From the NCBI RefSeq assembly GCF_003721565.1, contig NZ_RJJE01000002.1, positions 496,001 to 560,000 on the forward strand: DNA of 64,000 nucleotides, in the 5' to 3' direction. The translations under genes and the position numbers were made by a program. Positions 25,576 through 33,178 of the stretch are shown here, piece after piece; position 1 is the first letter of the stretch; the number at the start of each line of letters is the position of its first letter. The stretch is from Rufibacter immobilis (lineage in GTDB: Bacteria > Bacteroidota > Bacteroidia > Cytophagales > Hymenobacteraceae). Under the pieces are notes generated by a model. It saw nothing but the letters and a program-made list of their open reading frames with translations, did not search any database and was not told the DNA's origin.

Positions 25576-26781
25576 ATGCACATTGCCCTGTTTCACCAGT
25601 ACCACCATAACCCAGACTGCCCCGCCACGTGCCGGCACTATACGTTTATGGGGGAACTGGCGAAACGGCACCAGATTACCCTCCTTACCTCCAACGCCTG
25701 GGAAAGCAAACGAATCACACATCTGTACGATTGGGTGCCCTCGGGTGTGGATTTGATCTCCATCAATGCGCCTTATTCCAATAAAATGGGCGTGGTGCAG
25801 CGTTTGCAGGCGTTCGGGGCCTTTGCTGCGCAGTCGTTGCTGAGAGGCCTGCGCATGCCCAAGCCCGATGTGATCTGGGGTGTTTCTACGCCGCTCACTA
25901 CGGCCTGGGCGGCGGGCAAAGTGGCCAGCTTCAGGAAGGTGCCTTGGGTGTTTGAAGTGCAGGACCTGTGGCCTTCGTTCCCCATCCAGATGGGAGCGGT
26001 GCCCTCCAAGCTGGCCCAGCGGCAGTTGTACAAGCTGGAAGGTTCACTGTACAGGCAGGCGGCGCACATCATTCCGCTTTCAACAGACATGGAACGGTAT
26101 ATACTGGATAAAGGAGTTCCTGCCAGTAAAATCACTACTCTGGTAAACGGCACCGAAATTCCGCTTGCCGCTCCGGTTGCGGAGCAGGAGGCGCTGCGGG
26201 AGAAACTAGGGCTGCAAGGCAAACAGGTGGTGCTGTACGCGGGTACCTACGGCAGGGCCAATGATATTCCTATGCTGGTAAAAGCGGCGGCATTGCTGCA
26301 AGATCAATCCCAGATCTGCTTTGTGTTTACCGGGCAGGGGTATGATGCCCCTTTGCTGGAGGAAGCCGCCCAGCGGCAAAAGAACATCAGATTGCTTCCG
26401 CCGCTGCCCCGCCATGAAATCTTCCATTTGTTCGCTTTAGCGGCGGTCTCGGTGGTGTCTTTTATTGACCTGCCGGTACTGCAAGCCAACTCGCCAGGTA
26501 AATTATTTGACAGTTTAGCGGTGGGTACTCCGGTGGTGGTCACCAATCCGGGTTGGACGAAAAATTTGGTTGAAGCGCAGGGCTGTGGGTGGTACGTTCC
26601 GGCCGGAGAGGCAGAAATATTGGCTTCTTCCTTGAAACTACGGCTCAGGCAAGAACAAGAAATGGACGTAATGCGGCAGAATGCCCAACGCGTGGCACGG
26701 GAACAATTTGACCGTCTGCAGATGGTGACCGCTCTAGAAAAGATATTTGAACAGGTGATTAGGGAGAGAATTTTATCCTGA
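25576..26781 (+). CDS. Glycosyltransferase family 4 (WcaI/WbuB-like)
   Basis: 401 residues, GT-B fold. It begins MHIALFHQYHHNPDCPATCR, typical of WcaI/WbuB-like enzymes, and has the C-terminal donor-nucleotide domain with VVLYAGTYGRANDI, FTGQGYDAPLLE, the PPLPRHEIFHLFALAAVSVV segment and the SPGKLFDSLAVGTPVVVTNPG motif with the GT4 Glu replaced in context by Asp/Ser. Retaining transferase, probably of a surface polysaccharide or glycolipid. The longer frame from 25477 runs through a palindrome copy (FGPDFIKRAAKRT), so 25576 is the start. No other polysaccharide gene is adjacent; acceptor and donor unknown. Confidence 0.9.
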   Translation: MHIALFHQYHHNPDCPATCRHYTFMGELAKRHQITLLTSNAWESKRITHLYDWVPSGVDLISINAPYSNKMGVVQRLQAFGAFAAQSLLRGLRMPKPDVIWGVSTPLTTAWAAGKVASFRKVPWVFEVQDLWPSFPIQMGAVPSKLAQRQLYKLEGSLYRQAAHIIPLSTDMERYILDKGVPASKITTLVNGTEIPLAAPVAEQEALREKLGLQGKQVVLYAGTYGRANDIPMLVKAAALLQDQSQICFVFTGQGYDAPLLEEAAQRQKNIRLLPPLPRHEIFHLFALAAVSVVSFIDLPVLQANSPGKLFDSLAVGTPVVVTNPGWTKNLVEAQGCGWYVPAGEAEILASSLKLRLRQEQEMDVMRQNAQRVAREQFDRLQMVTALEKIFEQVIRERILS

Positions 26782-26910
26782 TGACAGAGTCTGGCCGCTT
26801 TCAAGACGTGCTCCTATAATGCCCAAATAGATGCGCTTGCCATCAAATAGACCAACTATCAGATAGAGCAATAGAGCTGCACCTAACAGCTGGCCCAGAT
26901 AAGCAGGGTT

Positions 26911-27576
26911 TTATTCAGCGGTGGTTTTCTCTTTTCTTTTGAGCGGAAGGAAATAGCTTGCCGTTACAGCCAAGCTTTGGTTTCTAGAGGCGGCATTAGT
27001 TTGTTCGCTCTTGAAGGCGTTGGTTAGGTTTTGGGTGAACCTAGCTTCCACCTGGAAATTACCCAATGGGGTATTTTTCAGCATGCCCAAGCCAACACTC
27101 AAGCCAACCATAACAGGATATTCAATCTTCTCACGGTAGTAGCCAAGGTCCTTATCCTCCAGATCGGGCTGGGCGGTTTTCTTCTCAGACAGCAGATAAG
27201 AAACGTTAGGTCCTAGGTTGATCAGGAATTTTGTCTTGTCACTTCCAAAAGCAGCTTGGGTCATAAAGGGCAGCTCCAGGTAATTCAACGTTCTGGTGTA
27301 GGAGGAGGTGTCTGCGCTCAGTTCTTCAGTCCAGCCTCTCTGCACTAAGTTCAGCTCCATCTGAAATCCCAGTTTGGGATGGGCGAAATGCTTTAGCGCT
27401 ATCCCGCCGGTGTAGCCCACCATCATCTTCTGCTCAATGGTAGGCTCAAAACTGAACGTAGAGAAATTAGCGCCGGCTCTTACGCCTATAGATGTTTCTG
27501 CCGTGAAGGTTTCCTGCGCTTTCACTGTGCCCGCAAAGGTGATGATCAACAGTAAGAGCGTAATTAATTTCTTCAT
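26911..27576 (-). CDS. PorT-like outer-membrane beta-barrel protein
   Basis: 221 residues. Signal peptide (MKKLITLLLLIITFAGTVKA) then SIGVRAGANFSTFSF, the usual first strand of this barrel family, followed by GYTGGIALKHFAHPKLGFQMELN and NYLELPFMTQAAF. The C-terminus continues into a charged tail after YFLPLKRK. One of four members in the window. Role unknown. No palindrome copy or terminator was seen at its 3' end. Confidence 0.82.
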   Translation of the reverse strand: MKKLITLLLLIITFAGTVKAQETFTAETSIGVRAGANFSTFSFEPTIEQKMMVGYTGGIALKHFAHPKLGFQMELNLVQRGWTEELSADTSSYTRTLNYLELPFMTQAAFGSDKTKFLINLGPNVSYLLSEKKTAQPDLEDKDLGYYREKIEYPVMVGLSVGLGMLKNTPLGNFQVEARFTQNLTNAFKSEQTNAASRNQSLAVTASYFLPLKRKEKTTAE

Positions 27577-27781
27577 GCTTGGGGTAAGTAAAAGCTTTGT
27601 ATAAGATATTGGTATAAAAAAGAACTAGATACTTATAAGTTGCTTCAATTCCTAGGCATAGCTGTTTTAGTGCAGGCAAAGCCGAATGGATCAGGTATCG
27701 ATGTCTAGCAGTTTGCATGGCCCATCTATCAAACGCTCAAACTCAACTCAAGCTGTAGTCTTAGAGGCCGAATGTGATGTG

Positions 27782-28459
27782 TTATCCCAGTTTGTTCTGC
27801 GGATCATCTGGTTTATTAGGCCAGTTCTTCTGATAGTAAGCGCAGAAGTGGGTGAGGGGGCAGCGTTCGCATTGCGGGGTGCGGGCCAGGCAGATGTAAC
27901 GGCCGTGCAGAATAAGCCAGTGGTGCGCTTTGGGCACCAGGTCTACCGGAATGTGTTTAAGCAGTTCTTTCTCCACCTCCAGCGGCGTTTTGGCCTTGGC
28001 GCTTACCAACCCCAACCGCTTAGAAACCCTGAACACGTGCGTGTCTACGGCCATGGCCGGCATGTTGAAGATCACTGAGGCAATCACATTAGAGGTTTTG
28101 CGGCCTACGCCGGGCAGCAGTTGCAGGTCTTCTATGGAGGACGGCACTTCGCCACTGAAGCGCTCTGTGAGCATTTTGCCTAAGCCGGCCAAATGCTTGG
28201 CTTTGTTGTTAGGGTAAGAAATGCTTTTGATGTAAGGGAAAATATCTTCGGCGGTAGCCGTGGCCAGTACTTCAGGCGTTGGGAATGCTTCAAACAGAGC
28301 GGGCGTGACCAGGTTCACCCGCTTGTCTGTACACTGGGCGCTCAGCACCACCGCCACCAGCAGTTCATACGGGTTACGGTAATCCAGCTCCGTCTCGGCC
28401 TCCGGAAAGTTCTGGGTGAAGTACGAAATTAAGTGACGGTAACGCTCTGGTTTGCGCAT
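27782..28459 (-). CDS. nth: Endonuclease III
   Basis: 225 residues. Bifunctional DNA glycosylase/AP lyase for oxidised pyrimidines. Helix-hairpin-helix LQLLPGVGRKTSNVIASVIF with catalytic Lys in GRKT, then AVDTHVFRVSKRLGL with the catalytic Asp, and the 4Fe-4S loop C-X6-C-X2-C-X5-C (CLARTPQCERCPLTHFC). An ATG at 28474 lies inside the terminator hairpin of the upstream gene, so MRKPERYRHLI at 28459, directly after the T run, is preferred. The upstream gene on the same strand ends only 18 bp away. Confidence 0.96.
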   Translation of the reverse strand: MRKPERYRHLISYFTQNFPEAETELDYRNPYELLVAVVLSAQCTDKRVNLVTPALFEAFPTPEVLATATAEDIFPYIKSISYPNNKAKHLAGLGKMLTERFSGEVPSSIEDLQLLPGVGRKTSNVIASVIFNMPAMAVDTHVFRVSKRLGLVSAKAKTPLEVEKELLKHIPVDLVPKAHHWLILHGRYICLARTPQCERCPLTHFCAYYQKNWPNKPDDPQNKLG

Positions 28460-28493
28460 AAAAAAAGTTTGCATCCTTTACGGATGCAAACTT
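28460..28493 (-). terminator. Intrinsic terminator overlapping a stop codon, directly before nth
   Basis: On the minus strand: 12-bp perfect stem (AAGTTTGCATCC / GGATGCAAACTT, loop GTAAA) followed by seven T and then the nth ATG. The stem includes the last codons and the TAA of the 81-residue gene, so termination competes with its translation. Confidence 0.8.
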
Positions 28494-28723
28494 ACGGTTT
28501 TGGAGTAACTAATGATAGCGTTGGTGACCCGGTCACTTGGTTGGGTGAGCGCTTTCTCCAAGCTGAGCTGGGTGAGGAGCAAATCGGCACAGCATTCGGC
28601 CAGCTCCTGGTCTACCATCAAGGCTTCTTCCAGGGCCAGGCGCCGCTTTTTGGGCAGTTCGTTGTAAAGGTACTGTACTAGATCATGTTGCGTAAAGGTT
28701 TTGATCATAGGCTGCTTTATCAT
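28478..28723 (-). CDS. Small partner protein of the ECF sigma factor (putative anti-sigma-like)
   Basis: 81 residues, hydrophilic and helical (HDLVQYLYNELPKKRRLALEEALMVDQELAE), no membrane segment. The overlap with the sigma-factor gene (about 40 bp) implies translational coupling. Helical N-terminus with conserved LPxxxRxxLExAL resembles the cytosolic domain of Bacteroidota anti-sigma factors (zf-HC2-like region without the metal ligands), but it lacks the transmembrane and periplasmic parts. A second Met at 28708 is an alternative start. Anti-sigma function is inferred from context only. Confidence 0.6.
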   Translation of the reverse strand: MIKQPMIKTFTQHDLVQYLYNELPKKRRLALEEALMVDQELAECCADLLLTQLSLEKALTQPSDRVTNAIISYSKTVSLHP

Positions 28724-29282
28724 TGGACATTTTTTTCCGCAGGTTAATTAATGCGTATCTCATTCTGCCCAAAGCCGTGTTAATGCTAACTCCGGTAGCC
28801 TCTGCTATCTCCTGAAAACTCATGTCAGCGTAGTGGCGCATGATGAGCACCTCTTTCTGCGCGGCCGGCAACTGTTGAATCAGTTCCCGCAGACGGGCAT
28901 GGGTTTCCTCTTTGATCCTCACAGATTCCACTGATTCCTCAGAGAAGCTCAAGGTGTTAAACACATTGCTGCCGTCTTCCAAAGTAATCATGGGGCTTCG
29001 TTTCTCCCTTCGGAAGTAGTCAATAGCCAGGTTATGGGCGATACGGCAGATCCAGGATGAAAATTTTCCTTCTTCGTTGTAACGACCGCTCTTCATGGTA
29101 TGGATAGCTTTCACAAACGTTTCCTGCAACAGGTCTTCGGCCGTGTAAGTATCTTTTACTATAAGCAGAATAGTGGTGTATACCTTGCTTTTGTGGCGGG
29201 TCACCAATTCCTCAAACGCACTCTCGTTACCAGCGATATACGACGTCACTAACGCCGAATCATTTAGCTGTACTGTATTCAT
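28683..29282 (-). CDS. ECF-type RNA polymerase sigma factor
   Basis: 199 residues. Sigma region 2 (ESAFEELVTRHKSKVYTTIL, DLLQETFVKAIHTMKSG, SSWICRIAHNLAIDYFRR) and region 4 helix-turn-helix (MRHYADMSFQEIAEATGVSI, NTALGRMRYALINLRKK) are complete. It belongs to the general RpoE-like group common in Bacteroidota and not to the FecI/SusC-linked type. Expressed from a good upstream promoter on the minus strand, with the 81-residue gene overlapping its 3' end. Regulon unknown. Confidence 0.93.
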   Translation of the reverse strand: MNTVQLNDSALVTSYIAGNESAFEELVTRHKSKVYTTILLIVKDTYTAEDLLQETFVKAIHTMKSGRYNEEGKFSSWICRIAHNLAIDYFRREKRSPMITLEDGSNVFNTLSFSEESVESVRIKEETHARLRELIQQLPAAQKEVLIMRHYADMSFQEIAEATGVSINTALGRMRYALINLRKKMSNDKAAYDQNLYAT

Positions 29283-29362
29283 CTAAATCTACAATTAAAG
29301 TAACGTAGAGGTTTATGCCATATTGTGAGGTTTGGTTAAATAGATAGGTTTTGAGCGTTTAT

Positions 29363-29393
29363 CAAATATAGAGAATAAGACATCCAAATGCAA
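29363..29393 (-). promoter_or_regulatory. Promoter of the ECF sigma gene
   Basis: Minus strand: TTG (29391-29393), 20 bases, TATATTTG (29363-29370), fitting the Bacteroidota TTG / TANNTTTG pattern; about 80 bases upstream of the start codon. It is a primary-sigma-type site, so not obviously autoregulated. Confidence 0.55.
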
Positions 29394-29425
29394 CGGGTTA
29401 AAATAAACTCAAAAACTTTTTTTCA

Positions 29426-29462
29426 GTTTTTGCTCATTTCCAGAAAAACGGCCCCTAAACGC
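29426..29462. repeat. Operon-end palindrome, degenerate left arm
   Basis: GTTTTTGCTCATTTCCAG then AAAAACGGCCCCTAAACGC. Right arm is canonical, left arm pairs poorly. Located 3' of no nearby plus-strand stop, about 150 bp upstream of the YitT gene end region on the minus-strand side. Confidence 0.65.
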
Positions 29463-29608
29463 TAAAAAAAGGCAAACCCCACATAAAAGCAAAAATTGGA
29501 CCAACTCTAATAGTGCTTAGGGTTTTGCCTTGGGGAGAGGAGGGGAATTTTTGCTGAAGATGTAAGCAAATTTACTGGAGTCTGAGGGGAAAGCCTCATG
29601 AATAGGCG

Positions 29609-30496
29609 TTAGTGTGACAAAGGACGTTTCTTGATCATGCCGCCGGAGGTGTCATTGATGCTGTGCATGATGAGGAACGCCGATGGATCTAGTTCTGAGA
29701 TAAGCGTTTTGAGCCGCTGCACCTCCAAGCGGGTGACTACGCAGTAGAGGATGTCTACCTCATCGCCGGAGAAGCCCCGCTGGCCTTTGTAGATGGTGAC
29801 CGCCCGGCCCAGTTGGTTCAAGATCGCTTCCCTGATGGTGGCGCTGTGAATGGAAACAATGGTGACGCCCGTATATTCCTCAATGCCATGGATAAGAAAG
29901 TCCACAGTTTTAGAGGCGGTGAGGTAGGTGAGCACGGAGTACATGGCAGGCTCTAGGCCCAGGACAAATGCCGCTCCCAGAAAGAGGATCAGGTTGATGA
30001 TCAGGATCACATCGCCAATGGTGAGGCTGGTGCGTTTGCTCACTAGCAGGGCCAGAATCTCTGTGCCGTCCAGCACGCTGCCGCCTCTAATGGAAAGCCC
30101 AATGCCCGCACCCAGGAAGAACCCGCCGAAGACTGCCGTGAGCAGCTTGTCATCGGTGAGAATGGGTACTTCCAGCGTGAGTAAGACAACGGCCAGGCCT
30201 GTGACGGCCAGAAAACTCTTAAAGGCGAAGGAATGGCCCACTAATTTATAGCCGGCAATGAAAAACGGCGTGTTAATGAGCAGAATGAGGAACGGGAGCG
30301 GTATACCAGCGCTCTTGGACATGAGCATAGACAGGCCCGTCACGCCGCCATCAATAAAATGGTTGGGAATAAGAAAGCCTTTCAGGCCAAGTCCGGCGGA
30401 ACAGATCCCGAAGCCAATAAGTAATACATCGCGGAGTCTGCCCCAGGGGCGCTTGATCTTGATAGGGGCAGAAATGCTTGGGAATGGTGGTTTCAA
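29609..30496 (-). CDS. YitT family membrane protein (DUF161/DUF2179)
   Basis: 295 residues with five to six hydrophobic segments (LIGFGICSAGLGLKGFLI, LPFLILLINTPFFIAGY, LAVTGLAVVLLTLEVPIL, LIINLILFLGAAFVLGL) and the glycine-rich signature GGVTGLSMLMSK / GGSVLDGTEILALLVSKR. The cytosolic C-terminus (DILYCVVTRLEVQRLKTLI, DPSAFLIMHSINDTSGG) is DUF2179. Function is not established; the family is thought to be transport-related. Its start codon is TTG (30494-30496), since a stop lies just upstream and the next Met is inside the membrane domain. The DUF6799-like gene ends 23 bp upstream on the same strand. Confidence 0.88.
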   Translation of the reverse strand: MKPPFPSISAPIKIKRPWGRLRDVLLIGFGICSAGLGLKGFLIPNHFIDGGVTGLSMLMSKSAGIPLPFLILLINTPFFIAGYKLVGHSFAFKSFLAVTGLAVVLLTLEVPILTDDKLLTAVFGGFFLGAGIGLSIRGGSVLDGTEILALLVSKRTSLTIGDVILIINLILFLGAAFVLGLEPAMYSVLTYLTASKTVDFLIHGIEEYTGVTIVSIHSATIREAILNQLGRAVTIYKGQRGFSGDEVDILYCVVTRLEVQRLKTLISELDPSAFLIMHSINDTSGGMIKKRPLSH

Positions 30497-30519
30497 AAGG
30501 ACACAGACTTAGAAGGTGC

Positions 30520-31152
30520 TTATTGAGAGGCGCCGGGAAGTGCCTGTAACTGCTGGTTTATGATGGAGAGCTGCTTGTCTAACCCACTGTGATGGGCTTC
30601 AATGCTGCGGCGTTCGGCAGGGGTGAGGTTGGCTTCCAGCAGAGCCGTGCGTTGCTCCATCAGTTTAACTAACTGCTCCAGCAGCTTAATCTTCCTGTCC
30701 TGCGCTAGGCTGTAGGTGTACGTCTGTTTCTGGTTGCCCGCAGAGACTATCTGGCCGTCTATTACGTTTATGCGCGTTTCAGTGTCGCCTACTACCTGCT
30801 TCTCATGGTCAACAATGGTAGTGTGGGTGAAAATATCATCGGCGGCCAAGACAATTTGCCCCTGCGGGCTCACGGCGTTCTTCTGCTTAAGGGTGTATGT
30901 CTTGCCATTCGCCAGGCGTACCTGCCCGTTGGGTGATACCACCGTGCCGTTGCTGTATTGCACGGGTTCCCGTAGCTCAGACACATTGCCTCCTTTATGA
31001 TGCACCAATTTGCCTTCCCGCCAGAAAATAGTGTTGTCTTTGAGGTTGGCTGTGTGGCGTACAGAATCCTGGGTTTGCTGGGCCAGAACGTGGTCTGGGA
31101 GCAGCGTGGCGGCGAAGAGAAGAATACAGGTATAAAGCAGGGTTCTTTTCAT
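30520..31152 (-). CDS. Secreted DUF6799-like protein
   Basis: 210 residues. Signal peptide (MKRTLLYTCILLFAATLL, ending VLAQ), then two related copies of a short beta unit: WREGKLVHHKGGNVSELREPVQ with SNGTVVSPNGQVRLANG, and TLKQKNAVSPQGQIVLA. The repeat of the type NG-x-V-x-x-NG-x-V-x-x-x-NG is what I associate with DUF6799. A C-terminal coiled coil follows (LLEQLVKLMEQRTALLEANL ... LDKQLSIINQQL). Probably periplasmic. Function unknown. Starts at 31152 (MKRT) or at an in-frame ATG two codons earlier. Confidence 0.7.
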   Translation of the reverse strand: MKRTLLYTCILLFAATLLPDHVLAQQTQDSVRHTANLKDNTIFWREGKLVHHKGGNVSELREPVQYSNGTVVSPNGQVRLANGKTYTLKQKNAVSPQGQIVLAADDIFTHTTIVDHEKQVVGDTETRINVIDGQIVSAGNQKQTYTYSLAQDRKIKLLEQLVKLMEQRTALLEANLTPAERRSIEAHHSGLDKQLSIINQQLQALPGASQ

Positions 31153-31283
31153 AGTCATACTTCTATTAGATGCTCTATATACGGTAATCTCTATTTAAAG
31201 GGCTATGTTAAAGCTCCTCACCCTGTATCTGGAGAAACGAACGATTTGAAAGATATAAGCAGGTTCTTTGAATAATTTAATTT

Positions 31284-31718
31284 ATGGCTAATCCTTGGGT
31301 TGATGAGGTCCGTATAAACCAGTGTATGGGATATGAATTTTACATGAACCCTGAGCTGAGGGAAGAGGTGAGGAAAGACCTGAAAGTGCAGGAGAAAGCC
31401 AATGCAGAAATTAAAGATGCCCTGGCTTTTGAACGTACTTCCTTTGCGAACGAGAGAACGTTTCTGGCTTATCTGCGAACGTCTCTGTCGCTGATTATTG
31501 CGGGAGTTTCCCTGCATCAGTTCTTTAATACTACGGCTTCTATGTGGTTGGCCGCTATTCTAATCCCGTTAGGCCTCGGGATTGGCATTGTAGGTTATCG
31601 GAAGTTCGCGAAGAAACGGATGCTGATTCAGGTGAAACGTGAGGCTTACGTGCCTGCGAAGCAGATGCTGGCGCTGCTCAAAGCCGAAAAGGCAAACCAG
31701 ATGAAGGTAAGCCACTGA
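31284..31718 (+). CDS. DUF202 (YidH-type) membrane protein
   Basis: 144 residues with the DUF202 motif ALAFERTSFANERTFLAYLR followed by two hydrophobic segments (LSLIIAGVSLHQFF; WLAAILIPLGLGIGIVGY) and a basic tail. Function unknown; relatives are small inner-membrane proteins. The first 20 residues (MANPWVDEVRINQC...) are atypical, and Met21 at 31344 (MNPELREEV) may be the true start. A TTTG-N-TTCTTTG pattern near 31246-31275 is a possible promoter but only half-matches the consensus. Confidence 0.82.
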   Translation: MANPWVDEVRINQCMGYEFYMNPELREEVRKDLKVQEKANAEIKDALAFERTSFANERTFLAYLRTSLSLIIAGVSLHQFFNTTASMWLAAILIPLGLGIGIVGYRKFAKKRMLIQVKREAYVPAKQMLALLKAEKANQMKVSH

Positions 31719-31764
31719 TAAAGGCATGAACGGCGGTAGTTTAAATTGTAATATTCTGAAATAA

Positions 31765-31818
31765 GGAAGCGTGGCGGGTGACGAGAAGGTGTTGTTGGAG
31801 TGCAAAACCGCCCGCTTC
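31765..31818 (+). terminator. Possible long-loop terminator after the DUF202 gene
   Basis: GGAAGCGTGGCGGGT can pair with ACCGCCCGCTTC across a 30-base loop, followed by TTTTTTCTTTC. About 47 bp after the stop. Bulged stem and large loop make it a moderate candidate. Confidence 0.45.
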
Positions 31819-31888
31819 TTTTTTCTTTCTCTTTGAGAGTGGTGCCCCGGCTTCGCAAGCCAGGTGAACCGCCTGGCAATATATCCAA

Positions 31889-31932
31889 CAAAAAAAGCAG
31901 CAGCAGGTCTTGGGATCATCTGCTGCTTTTTT
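31889..31932. terminator. Intrinsic terminator between convergent genes
   Basis: AAAAAAGCAGCAG / CTGCTGCTTTTTT perfect 13-bp arms with a 16-base loop. Symmetrical A and T runs allow termination on both strands, between DUF202 and the truncated haemoglobin gene. Confidence 0.75.
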
Positions 31933-31934
31933 AC

Positions 31935-31972
31935 CGTTTAGGGGCTCTTTTTAGAAAAAGAGCCCCTAAACG
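31935..31972. repeat. Operon-end palindrome, perfect copy
   Basis: CGTTTAGGGGCTCTTTTT / AAAAAGAGCCCCTAAACG; here the CTG of the usual arm is CTC and its partner CAG is GAG, keeping pairing. It ends 3 bp from the stop of the truncated haemoglobin gene. Confidence 0.9.
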
Positions 31973-31975
31973 CAC

Positions 31976-32371
31976 TTATGGTTTCACCACGGGAACTGCC
32001 CATAAACCCATTTTCATCTGGAATATGTTGGCAATGCTGGTTGCTTTCTGCTTAGCTTGTTCGGCCATGGGCCCGGCAAATAAATCCTCTACCGTCTGAA
32101 TAAACAGGGCAATCCAGCGGGTGAAATGGGTGCGTTCTATGGGCAGGGCAAGGTGTTTGGGGAACGGCTGGCCTTTATACGCCATGGACCCAAACAGCAC
32201 TGAGCTCCAGAAGGCATACATGTTGGGCAAGTGGTGCTCCCAGTCAACGTGCGCAACCTCATTGAAAATAGGTCTTAAAAGATCGTCTTGGTTTACGTGC
32301 CCGTAGAACGTGTCTACCAGTGTGCGGATATCTTCTTCCGTGGCGATGTCTGTTCTTCTCTCCTGCTCCAT
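31976..32371 (-). CDS. Group III truncated haemoglobin
   Basis: 131 residues, a 2-on-2 globin. Group III features: TFYGHVNQDDLLRPIF at helix B, AFWSSVLFGSMAYKGQPF around helices C-E, and HFTRWIALFIQTV with the proximal F8 histidine. Likely binds O2/NO; in other bacteria group III globins are linked to microaerobic or nitrosative stress. Stand-alone gene with a palindrome at its 3' end. No nearby nitrosative-stress regulator was seen. Confidence 0.92.
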   Translation of the reverse strand: MEQERRTDIATEEDIRTLVDTFYGHVNQDDLLRPIFNEVAHVDWEHHLPNMYAFWSSVLFGSMAYKGQPFPKHLALPIERTHFTRWIALFIQTVEDLFAGPMAEQAKQKATSIANIFQMKMGLWAVPVVKP

Positions 32372-32457
32372 AGTATATCTAAAATCCTTCCTGCTCCTTT
32401 TTTCTTTAACACTGCAAGGTTAACCACGGGTGCCCCATAAAGAAATGATATTGGTCA

Positions 32458-32494
32458 GTTTTGCCTTGTTTTCAGAAAAATAGCCTCTAAACGC
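32458..32494. repeat. Operon-end palindrome, hybrid arms
   Basis: GTTTTGCCTTGTTTTCAG then AAAAATAGCCTCTAAACGC. Adjacent to a strong hairpin at 32495, downstream of the minus-strand gene at 32558. Confidence 0.75.
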
Positions 32495-32533
32495 AAGAAG
32501 GCTTGGCAGAACTACGCTGCCAAGCCTTCTTTG
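32495..32533. terminator. Terminator-like hairpin after the gene at 32558
   Basis: AAGAAGGCTTGGCA / TGCCAAGCCTTCTT, 14-bp perfect stem with a 9-base loop, 25 bp after the stop codon. The T run on the minus strand is short, the next T-rich stretch being inside the palindrome. Confidence 0.65.
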
Positions 32534-32557
32534 AGGTATCTCTTTCTGAGGAAAATG

Positions 32558-32992
32558 TTATTGGGCGACTTCCTTTAGCTGGCATGTCTTGAGCCAATGC
32601 AGAGCGTCAATTTCAGACGTGAACACTTCAAAATCGGCTCCCTGGCCATACCAAGGCTGGAGCCGCATCTCCTCAATTACTTTTGTGGTTTGTAGGTCTT
32701 CGGTGTGGGCAGGGGTAACCAGGTAGGCCACATGGGTGATGTGGGGTAACTGACCGTGCAACGCACTGTAAAATGACTCCATGACCCACTGTGCGTCTTC
32801 CCCCGAGAGTGGACCCCGGCTCCGGACGTCAAACAACCAGTAGCGAGCGCTTGTCTCCCGGGCCAGTTCCAACACCTGTTGGTATACTTCCCTCGTAGTG
32901 AGTGCATATACCGGTTGGGGCCAACGCAAAAACAGCACATCCAGGTCTGGACGGTATGTGAGCGCAATGGCATCTAAAAATAAAGGAGACAT
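32558..32992 (-). CDS. Hypothetical protein, SpoIIAA/STAS-like
   Basis: 144-residue soluble protein without signal peptide. Alternating strands and helices (LDVLFLRWPQPV; YWLFDVRSRGPLSGEDAQWV; ITHVAYLVTP; FEVFTSEIDALHWLKT) and the closing ...F-x-S-x-x-x-A-x-x-W-L motif resemble the SpoIIAA-like/STAS proteins that are numerous in Cytophagales. No catalytic residues evident. Function unknown. Single gene with a hairpin plus palindrome at its 3' end. Confidence 0.65.
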   Translation of the reverse strand: MSPLFLDAIALTYRPDLDVLFLRWPQPVYALTTREVYQQVLELARETSARYWLFDVRSRGPLSGEDAQWVMESFYSALHGQLPHITHVAYLVTPAHTEDLQTTKVIEEMRLQPWYGQGADFEVFTSEIDALHWLKTCQLKEVAQ

Positions 32993-33178
32993 AAATAAGC
33001 TATTTTACGAGGTAAACTTACAAAATTCTGGGAAGGCAAGCGAAAGCTGCCGTAAATACTTTATGAGGCAGTATCTATATAGGTAACAACTATATAGATA
33101 CTATTCGTTCGCTGCTTCTTTAGAATAACTCATTATCCTAGAAGAATACAATAACTTTACGGTCTTTAAGCATCACTT

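Larger units (their letters stand above)
29283..29608. other. Intergenic region between sigma-factor start and YitT stop
   Basis: 326 bp holding the sigma promoter (29363-29393), one palindrome copy (29426-29462) and about 145 bp before the YitT stop in which no gene, terminator or further repeat was recognised. Confidence 0.6.

Noticed and set aside
27686-28432. Plus-strand frames opposite nth
   Set aside because: Antisense shadows of a clearly conserved gene with no independent signals; the same holds for the long plus-strand frames opposite recG, the efflux pump and comM.
31826-31875. GC-rich hairpins (GGCTTCGCAAGCC and AGGTGAACCGCCT) resembling a tRNA fragment
   Set aside because: No acceptor stem, anticodon arm or TPsiC loop could be assembled.
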